A DNA stretch of 64,000 nt, from assembly GCA_963576735.1 (NCBI GenBank), contig OY755184.1, positions 6,820,001 to 6,884,000 of the forward strand, written 5' to 3'. The notes beneath the pieces are model-generated. The model ran no database searches and was not told the DNA's origin. It saw only the letters and a list, made by a program, of their open reading frames with translations. How positions within the stretch are numbered: the stretch's first letter is position 1; every line of letters begins with the position of its first letter. The DNA comes from Bedellia somnulentella. Taxonomy: Eukaryota > Arthropoda > Insecta > Lepidoptera > Bedelliidae. A program made the translations under genes and the position numbers. Positions 51,861-63,709 of the stretch are shown here, piece by piece.

Positions 51861-51922
51861 ACGTTGGCTATACATAATATGTTAGTTGTGTTCAGATGTT
51901 TTACAACTTACCAAGTCTTCTT

Positions 51923-52016
51923 CATCATTCAGGAAGTGTTTATAATATGTTAAGGTGAAATCCCGGACTTGTGCGGGGTTAAAGCCTTTTTAAATTTAAA
52001 CTTTGCAATACATAAG
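51923..52016 (+). repeat. Inverted repeat arm, pairs with 55691-55786
   Basis: About 94 bp, roughly 95% identical to the reverse complement of 55691-55786. Contains aaatcccggacttgtgcggg. Outer limits are unclear. Confidence 0.7.
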
Positions 52017-52069
52017 ATTCAAAACTTTACGTTTGCAACGTAACGTAACTAGTATCATTTTTTTAAAGA

Positions 52070-52500
52070 CAACAGGCTATTTGACTGTTGTAAGAATATA
52101 CATTTATTTTGTTTCGTCAGTATTAATATTTCTTTTTTAGAGCGATTGGTAATAATGCGACATAAAAATATTGCATTATTTTACCAAAATCCGTCTTCTA
52201 AAATAGGTTTTTTTGATGAAACTGTCACGTGACTAGAAACAACCGTAATTGGCTTTTTCTATAATGACGTAAATTGCGCACAATCAGACTGTGTATCGCT
52301 TCGCTTATTGGGGTATAATGTGGAATTGACGTCAGTACGTGCCCAACCGCCATATTACTTACAGTCGCGTTTTCGCGGCCCATTTGAATATTGCATTTTC
52401 TTTTACGATTTTTTATAAACGAACTAAAATAAAGACAGATAAACTTATAAACAAATAAACACCGTAAGATAGTCTTAAAAATTTTGTCAAATAGCCTTTT
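52070..52500. mobile_element. Possible 430-bp MITE with aggctatttgac ends
   Basis: aggctatttgac near 52076 and gtcaaatagcct near 52486 are 12-bp inverted ends. The interior has tcacgtgactagaaac and attgacgtcagtacgtgccc, sequence I recall as a common arthropod repeat. No target duplication established. Confidence 0.5.
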
Positions 52501-53055
52501 CCAGTGTTATATTTCTGGTAGGTATAAAACTCATAAAATAGCGTCGATCAAGATTGTGGTTCAGATGGCTTCAGTTTTCTAAAGCCCATATAATAGATCC
52601 CTTTTGGGAAGGGTCTCTTCCTTGATCAATGGGGTTTTGAGCTTCCAAATTTATGTCGTACCACATGCAGTGTGTGACTTTATTTAAAAGAAAAAAAAAG
52701 AAATAACTAATGAACGAGAGCGAAAATAGATACACTTTAGTGTAATTCATTCAAATAATTTCAAATTGCCTGTTTTCTTCAAAATTGTGTTCTAATCTGA
52801 TACGGGCGCCTTAACTGCAAAACTTTACTTTTGTGAATCTCCTGCCCTCCATAACAACAAACAATAGTGTATATTCTAAATTTTATGTTCTATATGCATC
52901 TTTTATTTGATTTTTCGGAAGGTAAAACCATATAAACCATCATAATAACTGTAGGACATTTACTGCTGTTCGATATTATACTAACCAAAGATCTTTATAA
53001 AAACTAGTCTATAATCAGTGTTTTTGTCATATGTGGCTAACTGCAAGTTTTATTT
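52501..53055. other. No gene recognised
   Basis: AT-rich spacer, no supported feature. Confidence 0.35.
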
Positions 53056-53166
53056 TTATATACTCAGGGCTGTAATTCTCCCAGCCACTTTTGAAAGTCC
53101 GTCAGGAAAAAGATGTTAAAATAAATAAAATTTCTAATAAAGCTCCAAAGCCATAAGTCATCTTTA
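53056..53166 (-). repeat. SINE-alpha, degenerate
   Basis: tatactcagggctgtaattc and cagccacttttgaaagtc, then a decayed remainder. Confidence 0.5.
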
Positions 53167-54294
53167 TTTTTTTTCTCTATACATACATACATATACTCAC
53201 GGCTATAAATCCCTTAACGGGGTAGCCAGAGCTTTGGAATGAAAAATTCCTCAGCCACTTTTGGAAGTTGATTGGGAAAAAGATGGTAATAATAAATAAA
53301 TGTTTTTGGTGACGGGTCTCCAACCACATCGCCCAAAAAACACTTAAGGGCCTCCCTCGAAAATTTCACTGATTTTGGTAGTTTTCAAACTCAATGAAAT
53401 CTGCTCAATGAAACAATCACACTCTAAATAAAATATATGTTCAAGTTCAATATCTTTTCTTCAATAATGACGGTTCTCATTCGTTTTCAATAATAATCGA
53501 CTAAGAAAAAAAATAATTTGTGGGGGGCTTTTTTATCGTAAAGTCTGATATTGCTGTCAGAATACTGCATATATGTTATCGATTACATAATATTTGCGTA
53601 GACAACTGAGTAGTCTATCATCTGTATGAATAATTTTTAGTCTTTTCATCCTAATTATGGAGTTATAAAGCATTTTCTCTAAATTTCAATGTCAATCTGG
53701 AGCGGGTCCCTGTGCGGAGAACGGGGCGGCAGATGGCTGTTAGCCTTCATGCGCAGAGCTTGTGTCGAATTTTTCTGTAATAGAGCTGCTTGCCGCTTCC
53801 CGCGCTATTTAGATAATTTATTTTGGTTGTGCGCAACATAGTCGCTTGTTTTGCTTTACATTATAAGTTTGATAACAATCGTAATATTATTATCGTTAAT
53901 TTCACCCTGTTTGGATAGTACGAAATGGTCCAACGCATTAGGGGCCATGCGCTGTTGGTATGGGCGTGAGTTCAAATCATCTATCCGGGTCATGCTTTTT
54001 GTTTATTTCTTTCCTCGTAAAATTATTTTGTTTCGGTTATGATGATAAATGCATGATTAAAAATACTGCGAATAATTCTGTTTTGTGAATACGCTCGTTT
54101 TATCCTAATGTTCTGTAAATCCAGCTGAAACAATTATTATCTTTTTGCTTTCAATTTATGTGATGTTTTTACATCTTTTTTTAGTAAGATTAAAAGTATT
54201 GTTTACCTTATAATAACGTCGGAAAATTAAATAAAGGAAATAAACATGTGCAGAAAATCAAAAATTTCCAATTAAACAAAAAGCTTTTGAACAA

Positions 54295-54475
54295 CATACA
54301 TACTCACGGCTATAAATCCCTAAAAGGGGTAGCCAGAGCTGAGAAATTAAAAAATCCTCAGCCACTTTTGGAAGTTGAGTAAGAAAAAGATGGTAGAATA
54401 AAAGGTTGTTGCTGATGGGTCTCCAACCGCATCGCCCAAAAATGCCTTAAAAAGCACAAATACAAAAGACGCATA
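54295..54475 (-). mobile_element. SINE-alpha inside the TTAA element
   Basis: Tail catacatactcacggctat to catcgcccaaaaatgcctt; the 5' third is missing. 54476-55021 is A-rich DNA without features. Confidence 0.75.
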
Positions 54476-55021
54476 TTTATAGTCTCCTTCTAACAAGAAA
54501 CTATAACCAAGTATATATTTTTGAATTATTATTATTTATTAATTTATTAAGGAGAAAAAACAGAAAAAGCAAAAAGAATATAGAATAACAACATATAGAA
54601 CATAAGTAAATAAATTTTGGTATCTCCTCAACTTTTCTCACAGATAGATAACAAAAACAATCAATACAAAAAAGTTATCAATACAGAAAAACAGAAATAA
54701 AATATGAAAAATGATAACAACCACAACGAACATAAATAGACAGAAGTAAATACACAACATTCTTAAGATAAATTTAAACAATAATTGTAATAATTAATAA
54801 CATACACACACATTAAAGACTTTTTAAAATAAGTAAGAACATTTTCTTGCAGCGCTGCTTCGAAAAGCAGAATAAGTCTACATCCGTGAAATAGATATTA
54901 TATGTATCGCACATCCTGCACAAAGGAGCCCTCTTACCTACATTGGTCCTGCTGACCCCTAGGGCGAATACATGTTTATTCCTTGTAGCGTGACTCGGAA
55001 CACGTTATGAATTATATATTA

Positions 55022-55092
55022 TTGCTGTGTAGTGTCGGCTTAGAATAGCACTACCCCATTTCTTCCGGTGGGTGTACATAAGAGGCGAGTGG
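55022..55092 (+). repeat. SINE-alpha 5' part inside the TTAA element
   Basis: gctgtgtagtgtcggcttag through gggtgtacataagaggcgag, then it stops. A second degenerate trace follows at about 55212-55265. Confidence 0.7.
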
Positions 55093-55690
55093 TAGTATGT
55101 ACTAAATGCTTTCTCCTGTTTTATAATTCATGCCGATTTTTTATTCAAGTGTGATTTTTGGACGTTGCGATAATAGCACGTTACGTTATTTCTACTGCCA
55201 TCTACGAACACTTTGTTGTGTCGGCTAAGAATAACATAATCCCCTTTTACTTGGTGTCACCTGAAACCCACTGTCACGAGTTTTCTTCTCGACATATTCC
55301 CCTCCTATATTCCGAAGGTGTCATAAAAATAGTTTTGTGAAGTTATTTTAATTTCAATAATTATATTCATCCAAGCGAGACATAATTGTAATATCAATAC
55401 GCACGTAGCGATTCTACAACGTAGTACGAGACTATTTCCGTAGATGGCGCTTAGTTTATGGTTATTTATAATAGTTACTAGTGAGTCACTAGATGGCTTA
55501 TTTTACGAGTTTGATTAAAGGTGAGGAAACGGCAGGGGGAAGCCCAAATGCCGTTTCAAGGTTCTCATCTTTTCGGGGGACGCCCTTAAGAAGCCCCATA
55601 CCCTTAGTCGCCTCTTACGATCACCCACGGGTAGAAATGGGGTAGCGTTATACTAAGCCGACACTACACGGCAACTTTTTCACTCTGTAT

Positions 55691-55786
55691 CTTATGTATT
55701 GCAAAGATTAAATTTAAAAAGGCTTTTAACCCCGCACAAGTCCGGGATTTTACCTTAACATATTATACATACTTCCTGAATGATGA
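55691..55786 (-). repeat. Inverted repeat arm, pairs with 51923-52016
   Basis: Contains accccgcacaagtccgggat. It abuts the 5' end of the split SINE. Confidence 0.7.
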
Positions 55787-55870
55787 TTTACTATGGTGAC
55801 AGCAAAAAAAATCTAAATTATAATTCTGATATTTATTCATATTTCAACAATGAAGGTACACGATAACACT

Positions 55871-56085
55871 GCTGTGTAGAGTTGGCTTCATAAGAGGCAA
55901 GAGACAAGTTATTGGGTGCTTTTTAAGTGATTTTCGAGTGATGCGATGGGAGACTCATCCATCACCAACAACTTTGATTTTACTATCTTTTCCTTACTCA
56001 ATTTTCAAAAGTGGCTAAAAAAATACTTATTCTGAAGCTCTGGCTACTCCTTCGAGGGATTTATAGTCTAGAGTATGTGTATGTA
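55871..56085 (+). mobile_element. SINE-alpha, internal deletion
   Basis: gctgtgtagagttggcttca to gtctagagtatgtgtatgt, with a missing segment after ggcttc. Confidence 0.7.
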
Positions 56086-56099
56086 TTTTCAACAATAAA

Positions 56100-56225
56100 T
56101 CTATTTGTTCATGAAAACCTCATGTGGGGATTATTACTAATAAATAAAGAATAAATAAAGGAAAGAATATTTTTTTTCCCGCCTGTGTCAAAATTTTTCT
56201 TTCCTTTATTTATTCTTTATTTGCT
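56100..56225 (+). repeat. SINE-gamma fragment in a palindromic arrangement
   Basis: ttgttcatgaaaacctcatg and gggattattactaataaat, then the gamma tail in reverse (aataaagaataaataaagga) followed by cccgcctgtgtcaaaatttt and the tail forward (ctttcctttatttattcttt). The two tails are inverted copies, separated by ~30 bp. Confidence 0.6.
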
Positions 56226-56929
56226 CTTATGTAAGTTCTTATAGAGATATATCTTATAAAGATTTGTTTGTCTTATAGAGATATATCTTATAAAGATTTG
56301 TTTTCTCTACACGAGTAGCAATTCTAAGAAAGTAATTCTAGGAGGTCCATATTGTGAACAATGTTTCGTCTATTCCTCGAATTCTAATAACTTAACTGTA
56401 AATATGTGAAAGCATTTTTATGAAAAATATATTACATCAGTAATCCTATAATATTATTTTGTCATAGCTCATGTACTATTCCAAAAAATATAGCAAAATG
56501 TCCACGCATAGCAACTTAACCAAATAAACCCAAAAGTGTGGGGTAATTACTTGTGTTATTGGTTATTAATTCGCTTATAAATTAAACAGATAAGTAAATA
56601 TGTAAATGACATCAAATTCTTAGAAAATAATAAAAAAAAGGCATTTATTTCACAAAATTAAGTAGTTTACAATGAATTGGTTTCGGTGTTTACCGCAGTA
56701 GGTTTGCCTGTGACGCAGCTAACAGGCTCTTTTGAATAACTAAGTAACATAACAATTATGTGCTGATAGCCATTGTTAATTTTGTTTCAAGTACAAAGAT
56801 ACAAAAAAAAACTTTTTTATAGAAATAGAAAAATAGAAAAAAGTTATTAAAGAGCAAATTAATAGCCATAACAGATCAGAACTCGTATTATGTGTGTGTT
56901 TGTGAGTGTATGAGTCTATGTGCGTGTTC

Positions 56930-56932
<3 letters not shown>
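56226..56932. other. No gene recognised
   Basis: A short direct repeat (tatagagatatatcttataa twice, 56238-56300); otherwise AT-rich. Confidence 0.4.
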
Positions 56933-57000
<68 letters not shown>

Positions 57001-57022
57001 CGTGTGTGTGTGTGTGTGTGTT
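56933..57022. repeat. (TG)n microsatellite
   Basis: About 40 TG units with single interruptions near 56997-57001. Confidence 0.95.
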
Positions 57023-57121
57023 TGTATGTGGGAGAGAGGGACATTATTTGTGCTTGTGGGTGTTTATGTTATTAATAATTATTTAAATATAGTAAAGGTG
57101 ATATCTATTATGTATAACGAC

Positions 57122-57430
57122 TCGTGCGGATGAGTTCAAATCCTATGTTGGGCCCTAACCAATTTGTCTTTTCTAAAAGTCATTAGTGTGGTGAATTATT
57201 TTGCTTGTTGACGGTGAGGGAAAACATCCAGAGGAAACCCACAACGTTGTACTGTGTCCTGTGACAATTTCATCGTACAAAACGGCGATAGACCTGCCCC
57301 CTATCACGTGAGTACACTGTCCAAACAAAAAATGGATACGCTGAACACCAGCTCACGTAATGTTTTAGAAGTAGTAGTACCTATAGCAACTCCTTCAGGG
57401 ATATACGGTGTGAACGTTTGAGTTGATAGT
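57122..57430 (+). mobile_element. SINE-beta, 5' end trimmed
   Basis: Starts at the B-box region (gagttcaaatcctatgttgg), runs through the body and ends gatatacggtgtgaacgttt. Confidence 0.75.
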
Positions 57431-58059
57431 TTGTGCCACATTTTCAGAAACCGTAGAGCCTAGCCATCGATTTATCTACTGGATCAGCACCAGTGGTGAA
57501 AATTTTATTAATATCCATTCCTATAACAAAAATAAGGAATAACAATCTTGTTTTATCACTAAAGTTACGGTTACAATCATGTATTTAGAGGAAAAACTCA
57601 ATGTGGTATTTCTATTTTTCTATAAATTATGTTTTTCTTATCTAGATATTTTTTTGTATAACCGTTAAGATTTTAGGAGAGTTCAGTTGAAACTTCAAGA
57701 CGCTTTTGACTTTCAGCCACCCATTATTCCTTGTATAGCTTATAATATCTTCCGCACCATTAATTTTGAATTATACCTACCTTGTTACAGAAAAGTTTAT
57801 GCATTTTCCTTATTAAATTATTACCAAAGTTTCGAGCATTTTCCTTAGCCACGGGAGAAAGTTGCAGGACTTGTTTATAATGATACACTTTTCAAATTTT
57901 TTATCGAGATATACGAGTTTTTTAAGACCGATAAGAGGTTCTGTTACGATGTTAATTAGCTGTGTCCATTTTTACCGCATTATTTTATTTTTTGTTTATA
58001 TTGAATACTTAGTATTCCATAAGTTCTGTCCCAATTTATATGAGGGTATTTTTGTTTAT
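57431..58059. other. No gene recognised
   Basis: AT-rich; a 71-residue open frame at 57862-58077 has no motif. Confidence 0.35.
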
Positions 58060-58945
58060 ATATATCTACACTTTTAATAAATCTGTAGAGGTCAATGAAA
58101 TATATTTTCAAAATAACTATCAGGGGGTGATAAGTGATCGTTACTAATGCCAAAAATGCAATCAGTTAAATTTCTGCTGTCTGTCTGTCTGTCCGTCTGT
58201 CTGTCTGTCGGTTTGTATGTTCTTTAGTGTACTTTTCACCAGAGTAGTGAAGGGGAATTTTGGGGAATTTTGGGAAAATTTGGGAAAACGTAGGAAGTTA
58301 CTCCATTTTTTAAGCTTCCGTCGCGTGTGCAGCTTTAGTGGTTATAGTTACACAGAAATCATATATGACGGAAATATTTTACATAAAATTTTCTAAAAAA
58401 TATCCTTCTGCAGTATATGTCTATCTTTTATGGTTGACTCATTATAACTCCTGATAGCTTAGCAGTTCGGAGCATTCTGATTATATTTGTTTACTCTTAG
58501 GTTTATTATACTCTCATTCATCCCTTATTTAAAAAAGGTGACATCATCACCAATTCAATAAAAAAAATATCACAGAAATCGGTAGAGAAACACCGAAATT
58601 ATACTTGAAATAAGCCATCGCGCGCGTGACCAAAACCAAATCCTTACTAATTTACATATAACATACTAGATGGCGCCAGTAGTTGAATCCTACATCGCCG
58701 AATGCTTTCTTTTTTAGATTGTTATAATATACTTCATAGTGATTTACTCAACTTCAACTCAACCTGAAAATTTGCTTATTAACGGCGATACTGTATGAAC
58801 CGTTCATTAAAGCGCGTTCATAATAACAAAGCTACACTGTTCTGGAATGCTTGAAATTGCAATCATTGCGCTAAATATCCCAAAGTTTGAACTGTGATTG
58901 AAGAAACCTAAGATATTGAAAACACAACGCAATCATATGATACTC
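58060..58945 (+). mobile_element. Helitron-like repeat, 3' end lost
   Basis: Starts tctacacttttaataaatct and follows the 30495-31372 copy block by block (gatcgttactaatgcc, ctgtctgtctgtccgtctgt, aagcttccgtcgcgtgtgca, actagatggcgccagtagtt). Diverges before the CTAGT end. 58946-59210 continues with another unassigned repeat (attccgtgcttcagagggca). Confidence 0.6.
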
Positions 58946-59210
58946 TGAAAATAAAGACGATTCCGTGCTTCAGAGGGCACATAAAGCCGAGTTAGATTCG
59001 GCTACTATCACAGTGACTGCAGCCTATTCAGGGTAGGTTCAAGCTCTTTGGTGGAGACATATATGGTCTGTGATGATAGTTGCCTTTAGAAGGTAGCACT
59101 ACCTTTAGATTACTGCAGAAGCAGGAGATGTGACTCTACGAAACATAGCAAACAAAGCTACGAAAAAAAACAAGTTTAGAAATAAAACCCAAAAAAGTAC
59201 GTGCACTTAA

Positions 59211-59499
59211 ATGCACGGAAGGAAGCAAGGTATTTTTCTAGTGGTAGAAAATTTCGACTATAGGTATCCCTGGTCGCTTGCCCTATTTCCTTCGAAGCAT
59301 ATTATATTCTTAGCTGACACTGCGAGGCATACCTCGACGGTTATTTACTGAAAAGTTGCTTGGTTCAAATCTAAACTTCTTGTTTAAATCTTATTTCTAT
59401 ACTAACCATTTTTTGGGATCATTTTTGTACTGCAAGAGTAACTCGTAATATTACACTACAGGTGAGAAGAAAAGATCACGAGAACAGACTTTACCATCA
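59211..59499. other. No gene recognised
   Basis: No supported feature. Confidence 0.35.
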
Positions 59500-59715
59500 C
59501 CTGTGTCAGAGTACCTACGTTTAGCTTGGTCAGTGTGCTCACGTCAAAGGGGTAGGCTAGTGCCGTTTTTGCACGAATACGCTGTCACATGACTAAGTAC
59601 CTATGATAATTTCCTAACGATGTTTTTCTGACCGCTAAGAAACACAGTAAATTAAAAACCTACCCACGGTGTAAAAGGTGATGATTCTCTCTCCTTTACA
59701 GGGCTATCAAGGTTA
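59500..59715 (-). repeat. SINE-beta, strongly diverged
   Basis: ttggtcagtgtgctcacgtc, gtgccgtttttgcacgaata and cgctgtcacatgactaagta identify the body; the head is decayed. Confidence 0.6.
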
Positions 59716-59815
59716 TTTGAAAACAAATTCAAAAGGATAGTAGAAACAAGTAATTCAGTTATTAAGAATTATAGAACATTGCCAAGAAACTAACGGTTAC
59801 TACAATGTTCAAATC

Positions 59816-59925
59816 TTTTTGTTCATGAAAACCTCATGTGGGGATTATTACTAATAAATCGGGTTCGATCCCCGCCTGTGTCGAAATTTTTCTTTCCTTT
59901 ATTTATTCTTTATTTATTGGTTACT
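59816..59925 (+). repeat. SINE-gamma, 3' part, with adjoining 45-bp repeat
   Basis: aatctttttgttcatgaaaa and cctcatgtggggattattac, then cgggttcgatccccgcctgt (B box and acceptor arm) and the tail tttctttcctttatttattc. The first block also precedes the copy at 56100 and starts again at the window end (63985). Confidence 0.65.
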
Positions 59926-60354
59926 ACAATGGTTTTGGTAGTACGGTAACTTAGTAAAATTAATAAAATATACTCATTTGGGGTCACACTAACAATAGAT
60001 GAAAATGCCCTTTGTTCTACAGCAAAATCAAGGGACTTTCGGATAAAGGCCTTTTGAAGTCCAACAAATAACCACCTGACCCAGAGGCGGATGAAGGCAA
60101 TTACAAATGCCTAAGTACCTCTTCGACAATAAAATGTCATCTCCAAGTTAATAGACAAAACCGTATCAAAGAGGGGCCTTTTCAACTTGATTGTTCTAGA
60201 TGGCTAATTAATTTCTGACAGGTAATTTCATTATAGCAATAATTTCTTGCTACAGATTATAATTTTAATGTGAGGGTTATATAAAATCGTAAGGTTTTTA
60301 AAATAATTATGTACGAAAAAGGTAACTTCCAAACTGATTTATTTACCTAACTCA
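59926..60354. other. No gene recognised
   Basis: No supported feature. Confidence 0.35.
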
Positions 60355-60450
60355 TACTTATACATATACATTTATTAACGCCATTAGTTCCAATTGGGGT
60401 AGGCAGAGACCATCAATCGTAACTTTGTACGGCTTTTTCAAACCTCTGAC
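60355..60450 (-). repeat. LINE-T 3' fragment
   Basis: acgccattagttccaattgg, ggtaggcagagaccatcaat and ctttgtacggc, the reverse of the coding end. Confidence 0.6.
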
Positions 60451-60454
60451 GAAA

Positions 60455-60616
60455 AGTGAAATTTTGCCATGTTGGGTTCCTCATGATGTTTTCCTCACTT
60501 TAAACCACTATAACAAATTAATCACGCTTATGACTTAAGAAAAGACATATTGGTCTGACTCAGGATTTCAACCTAGGCTTGACATGGATGTTCTACCCAT
60601 TGAACCATTACGGCTA
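60455..60616 (-). repeat. SINE-beta head-side fragment joined to LINE-T
   Basis: ccatgttgggttcctcatga, aacaaattaatcacgcttat, a diverged head and ttctacccattgaacc. Confidence 0.6.
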
Positions 60617-61295
60617 TTTTGTCTATCCTCGTCAAAAGTTGATTTTGAAAATCAATAATTAATATCTCTACAGTAAATATATTTTCTGCGAAATATATTA
60701 AAAGTAAACTTGGTATTTTTTTATTTGTCTTTACTTTATCGGTCCGTCAAATAGCCCTTTGATGTTCGCAATCAAAAGACGACGTTTCTCCGAAATTCCG
60801 AAATTTCGGGCTCTTGAAACACTAACGATGAACTCAGGTCCACAAGATCGCATCGTTTCATCAGAATTCAAACATTCCAGCTTTTACGTCCCACAAAAAG
60901 AATGTAATAGTTTTTCGAAGCCTTCACATTTTTCGCGTGATCTTAAGTTTGGTCCTTATTCTTTCAAGTAAGAATACTTTGATAAATTTTAGGTCATTCC
61001 CTATAGATCACCCTTTTGAATCCTGTTAAATGTTGGCAGTGGCGATCGGTCTAACCTACATGTAATCCTCGGAAAGCTTTCAGGTGTCACTTATATTCAT
61101 TATTCTTTTCTTAGAATAGAGCATTTTTTATACCATTCATACTCTATTTTTTGTATTCTAGTTCCTAATAAATAACTAGTGGTATGTTTTTGACAAACTT
61201 TTGATGAAATAGTTATCAACTTTTTTTTTAAATTGCATAAAATTTCATTTAATATCCGTGTCGTGCCGGGACAAAATATACTGAGGAATTTTGGA
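60617..61295. other. No gene recognised
   Basis: AT-rich; a 70-residue open frame at 60759-60971 has no known motif. Confidence 0.35.
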
Positions 61296-61365
61296 TGTGT
61301 GACATACTATCATCAGCCTATAGAAGTCCACTGCTGGACATAGGCATCCCCCAAATGTGAGAATG
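61296..61365 (-). repeat. RTE-type LINE 3' end
   Basis: atcatcagcctatagaagtc, cactgctggacataggcatc and ccccaa are, from memory, the reverse of a common RTE 3' UTR in Lepidoptera, with its TGA-type tail reduced to tgatgat. Confidence 0.55.
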
Positions 61366-61632
61366 TCATTTTGAATTAAAAATTAAGATATATCGCAAAA
61401 TTGTTAAGTATTTAAATAAAATATAAATATTTAAAGCAGCTACCAATGCTATCAAAACATACATAACTCAATAATTAAATGGCATCATGTGACGTTTCCA
61501 CGAAGTAAACAAGATGCAGGTTGGTAAGCTGTACGAAAGCTGCTTATATTGTATGTTGAATATTGATTATATTTTCAACTGGTATGACTGTATTTTATAC
61601 ATAAGATTTTAGTGTCGTTACATATATCTATT

Positions 61633-61878
61633 GCTGTGTAGTGTTGGCTTAGAATAGCACTACCCCATTTCTATCCGTGGGTGTACGTAAGAGACGACTA
61701 AGGATATTGGGGCTTTTTAATGGATTTTTGGGCGATGCGGTTGGAGGCCTATCACCTTTATTTTACCATCTTTTCCCCATTCAACTTCCAAAAGTGGCTG
61801 AGGGATTTCTTATTCCGAAGCTCTGGCTACCCCTTCTAGGGATTTATAGCCGTAAGTATATGTATGTATGTATGTATG
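61633..61878 (+). mobile_element. SINE-alpha reference copy, 246 bp, 14-bp target-site duplication
   Basis: Flanked by tacatatatctatt at 61619-61632 and 61879-61892. The element runs gctgtgtagtgttggcttag ... gatgcggttggaggcc ... ctaccccttctagggattta-tagccgtaagtatatg and (ATGT)n. It fixes both ends of the family. Confidence 0.92.
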
Positions 61879-61892
61879 TACATATATCTATT

Positions 61893-62284
61893 ACTTTTGC
61901 TTGCTCATAATAAAATGCAGCAGTGACGAAACTCCACCATTAATTTAAAAAATATATCATACTTTCATTAAAGTGATGTGACAGCATAGTAGGGAGGGGG
62001 ATGGGGTAGGACGCTTGATCCGATCAGCAGAACACCCTGATTGATGACACCGATTAGCGCGGCAGCCTCTCTGAATAATTGTCGACGGGATTCGGCAGCC
62101 TAGGCTTCGGAATTTACTTCGAAAACACTGCCTCCGTTGGAACTTAAACGGAATTTTGGTGGGTTATTTACAAATTGGTATTCAGTTATTTTGGAAAGTT
62201 TGCTTCGTTTATTGGATTTGATGTTATATTTGTTATACAAATAGAAAATGGGTTTACAGACAGTTTATTATAGCAGTAAGGCAC
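61893..62284. other. No gene recognised
   Basis: A GC-richer patch (about 61985-62110) has no frame I recognise. Confidence 0.35.
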
Positions 62285-62440
62285 CCCTTTGAGGTTAAGG
62301 GTTTTTGGTAATGTGACTGACCCATCACTGATCATCTTTTATTTTACAATTTCATCCCTAATTCCAAAAGTGGGTACTGAATTTCGGATAATAAATATTT
62401 GACTACCCCTTTGTGGGATTAAAAGCTAGGCTAGAAAAAT
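62285..62440 (+). repeat. SINE-alpha, strongly diverged
   Basis: ttaagggtttttggtaatgt, gacccatcactgatcatctt and ctacccctttgtgggattaa mark the order of the family. Confidence 0.5.
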
Positions 62441-62618
62441 AACTTGTATAGTTTCGCTAAAAAACATCATATATTAGGTATAATATTTAATGACAAGGTT
62501 TAATGTTATTAGTGGGATTTTTCCTACCATTTCACCCATAAATTACTTAAGTCACAGATTATTAATAAAGTTATCTCCCACAATACCCACGCAAATATTA
62601 GAAAATATTCTTATACGT

Positions 62619-62710
62619 ATTTCCAAATGTGGCTGAGGAATTTCTAATTCCTTAGCTCTGGCTACCCCTTCTAGGGATTTATAGCCGTGAGTATATGTAT
62701 GTATTTATGT
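62619..62710 (+). mobile_element. SINE-alpha, 5'-truncated at insertion, 12-bp target-site duplication
   Basis: attcttatacgt at 62607-62618 and 62711-62722 encloses only the last 92 bp of the SINE. The truncation happened during reverse transcription. Confidence 0.88.
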
Positions 62711-63027
62711 ATTCTTATACGTTTTAGATGTCTCTAATACACTTACAAAGTATATCATCAGGAAAATCAAAGCTCGTATATTTTGCCGTAATATATTGCC
62801 ACATCAGCCAGTGTTGTTTTCCGAGAACTTTCGTTTGTATTTATGAGCCTTCAGAAATCTATAAAATAGAGTTTCCTGAACATCCTGAACGGACAACTAC
62901 ACAATAACATTATATAAGTATTATCGATATATCCTCAAACAAAGTATTATAGCTTGTTACCAAATATACTATACTATAAGCATACTATATACTAACAAGT
63001 ATACTATAAGCATTGTCTAAGGTGCTA

Positions 63028-63225
63028 TGTTGTGTTAACTTAGAAAAGCACTAACCCATTTCTTTCAGTGGGTGTCCGCAAGAGGCGAGAGTGTTGGGGA
63101 TTTCCATGTGATTTTTGGGCGATACGGTTACAGAACCTTCACCAACATCCTTTATTTTTACAATCTTTTCCTCATTCAAGCTACCCATTTTAGGAATATA
63201 TAGCTGTAAATTCATATGCATATAT
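63028..63225 (+). repeat. SINE-alpha, internally deleted
   Basis: gctatgttgtgttaacttag to atatatagctgtaaattcat. Confidence 0.6.
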
Positions 63226-63559
63226 TTGTCAATATAACATTTGTGGGACTCAAATCTTTGACTTCAGAAACCTAAACCTATTAGTTAAGCGTACTTTACA
63301 TACGTTATAAACTTTGAAACGCTTCTAGGACAGAACTACCCTTTAAGCACCAACAGCGCTGAGTTGAAATCCGGAACCGGAAGTGACGCGTCTTCGCCGG
63401 CACCACCGAGTTCCGCCATTACAGCCGAACAAGAACAATGTTTTCCCAACATGAACGAGGCTTCGAGTTTACAGCTCAACTTGTTCATGTGTTACGTGTT
63501 GTTTATAATAAAATAACACAACATTAGCTGAGTAGTTTGTAATAAACGTACTGTTTTTG
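63226..63559. other. No gene recognised
   Basis: A GC-richer block (about 63350-63480) reads SGTGSDASSPAPPSSAITAE in one frame, without any domain I know. Confidence 0.3.
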
Positions 63560-63665
63560 TATCCTTTCCCCACGCAACTTCCAAAAGTGGCTGAGGAATT
63601 TCTAATTGCTTAGCTCTGGCTACCCCTTCATGGGATATATAGCCGTGAGTATATGTATGTATGTT
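63560..63665 (+). repeat. SINE-alpha 3' half
   Basis: cccacgcaacttccaaaagt through gatatatagccgtgagtata and the ATGT tail; recent-looking. Confidence 0.8.
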
Positions 63666-63709
63666 TTTTAAACTTTTTGTAATGTTATTATAGAACATAA
63701 GTTATAGAA

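Larger units (their letters stand above)
53348..55585. mobile_element. TTAA-type DNA element, 2238 bp, non-autonomous
   Basis: TTAA on both sides (53344-53347, 55586-55589). Ends gggcctccctcgaaaa and ttttcgggggacgccc are inverted with two mismatches in 16. TTAA duplication is the hallmark of piggyBac and Kolobok superfamilies. It contains no transposase frame but carries two SINE-alpha insertions. Confidence 0.85.
53180..55675 (-). mobile_element. SINE-alpha split by a TTAA-flanked element (53180-53347 and 55586-55675)
   Basis: The tail half ends ...cacttaa at 53347. The 5' half resumes ttaagaagccccatacccttag at 55586 and runs to cgacactacacgg. Together they match the intact relative at 33384-33632 across cacttaaaaagcccctatac. 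Confidence 0.85.

Noticed and set aside
54539..54800. A-rich stretch as a possible poly(A) insertion
   Set aside because: Mixed A-rich sequence without a clear LINE end or target duplication.
56892..57133. Open frames rich in Cys-Val across the TG repeat
   Set aside because: Low-complexity translation of a microsatellite.
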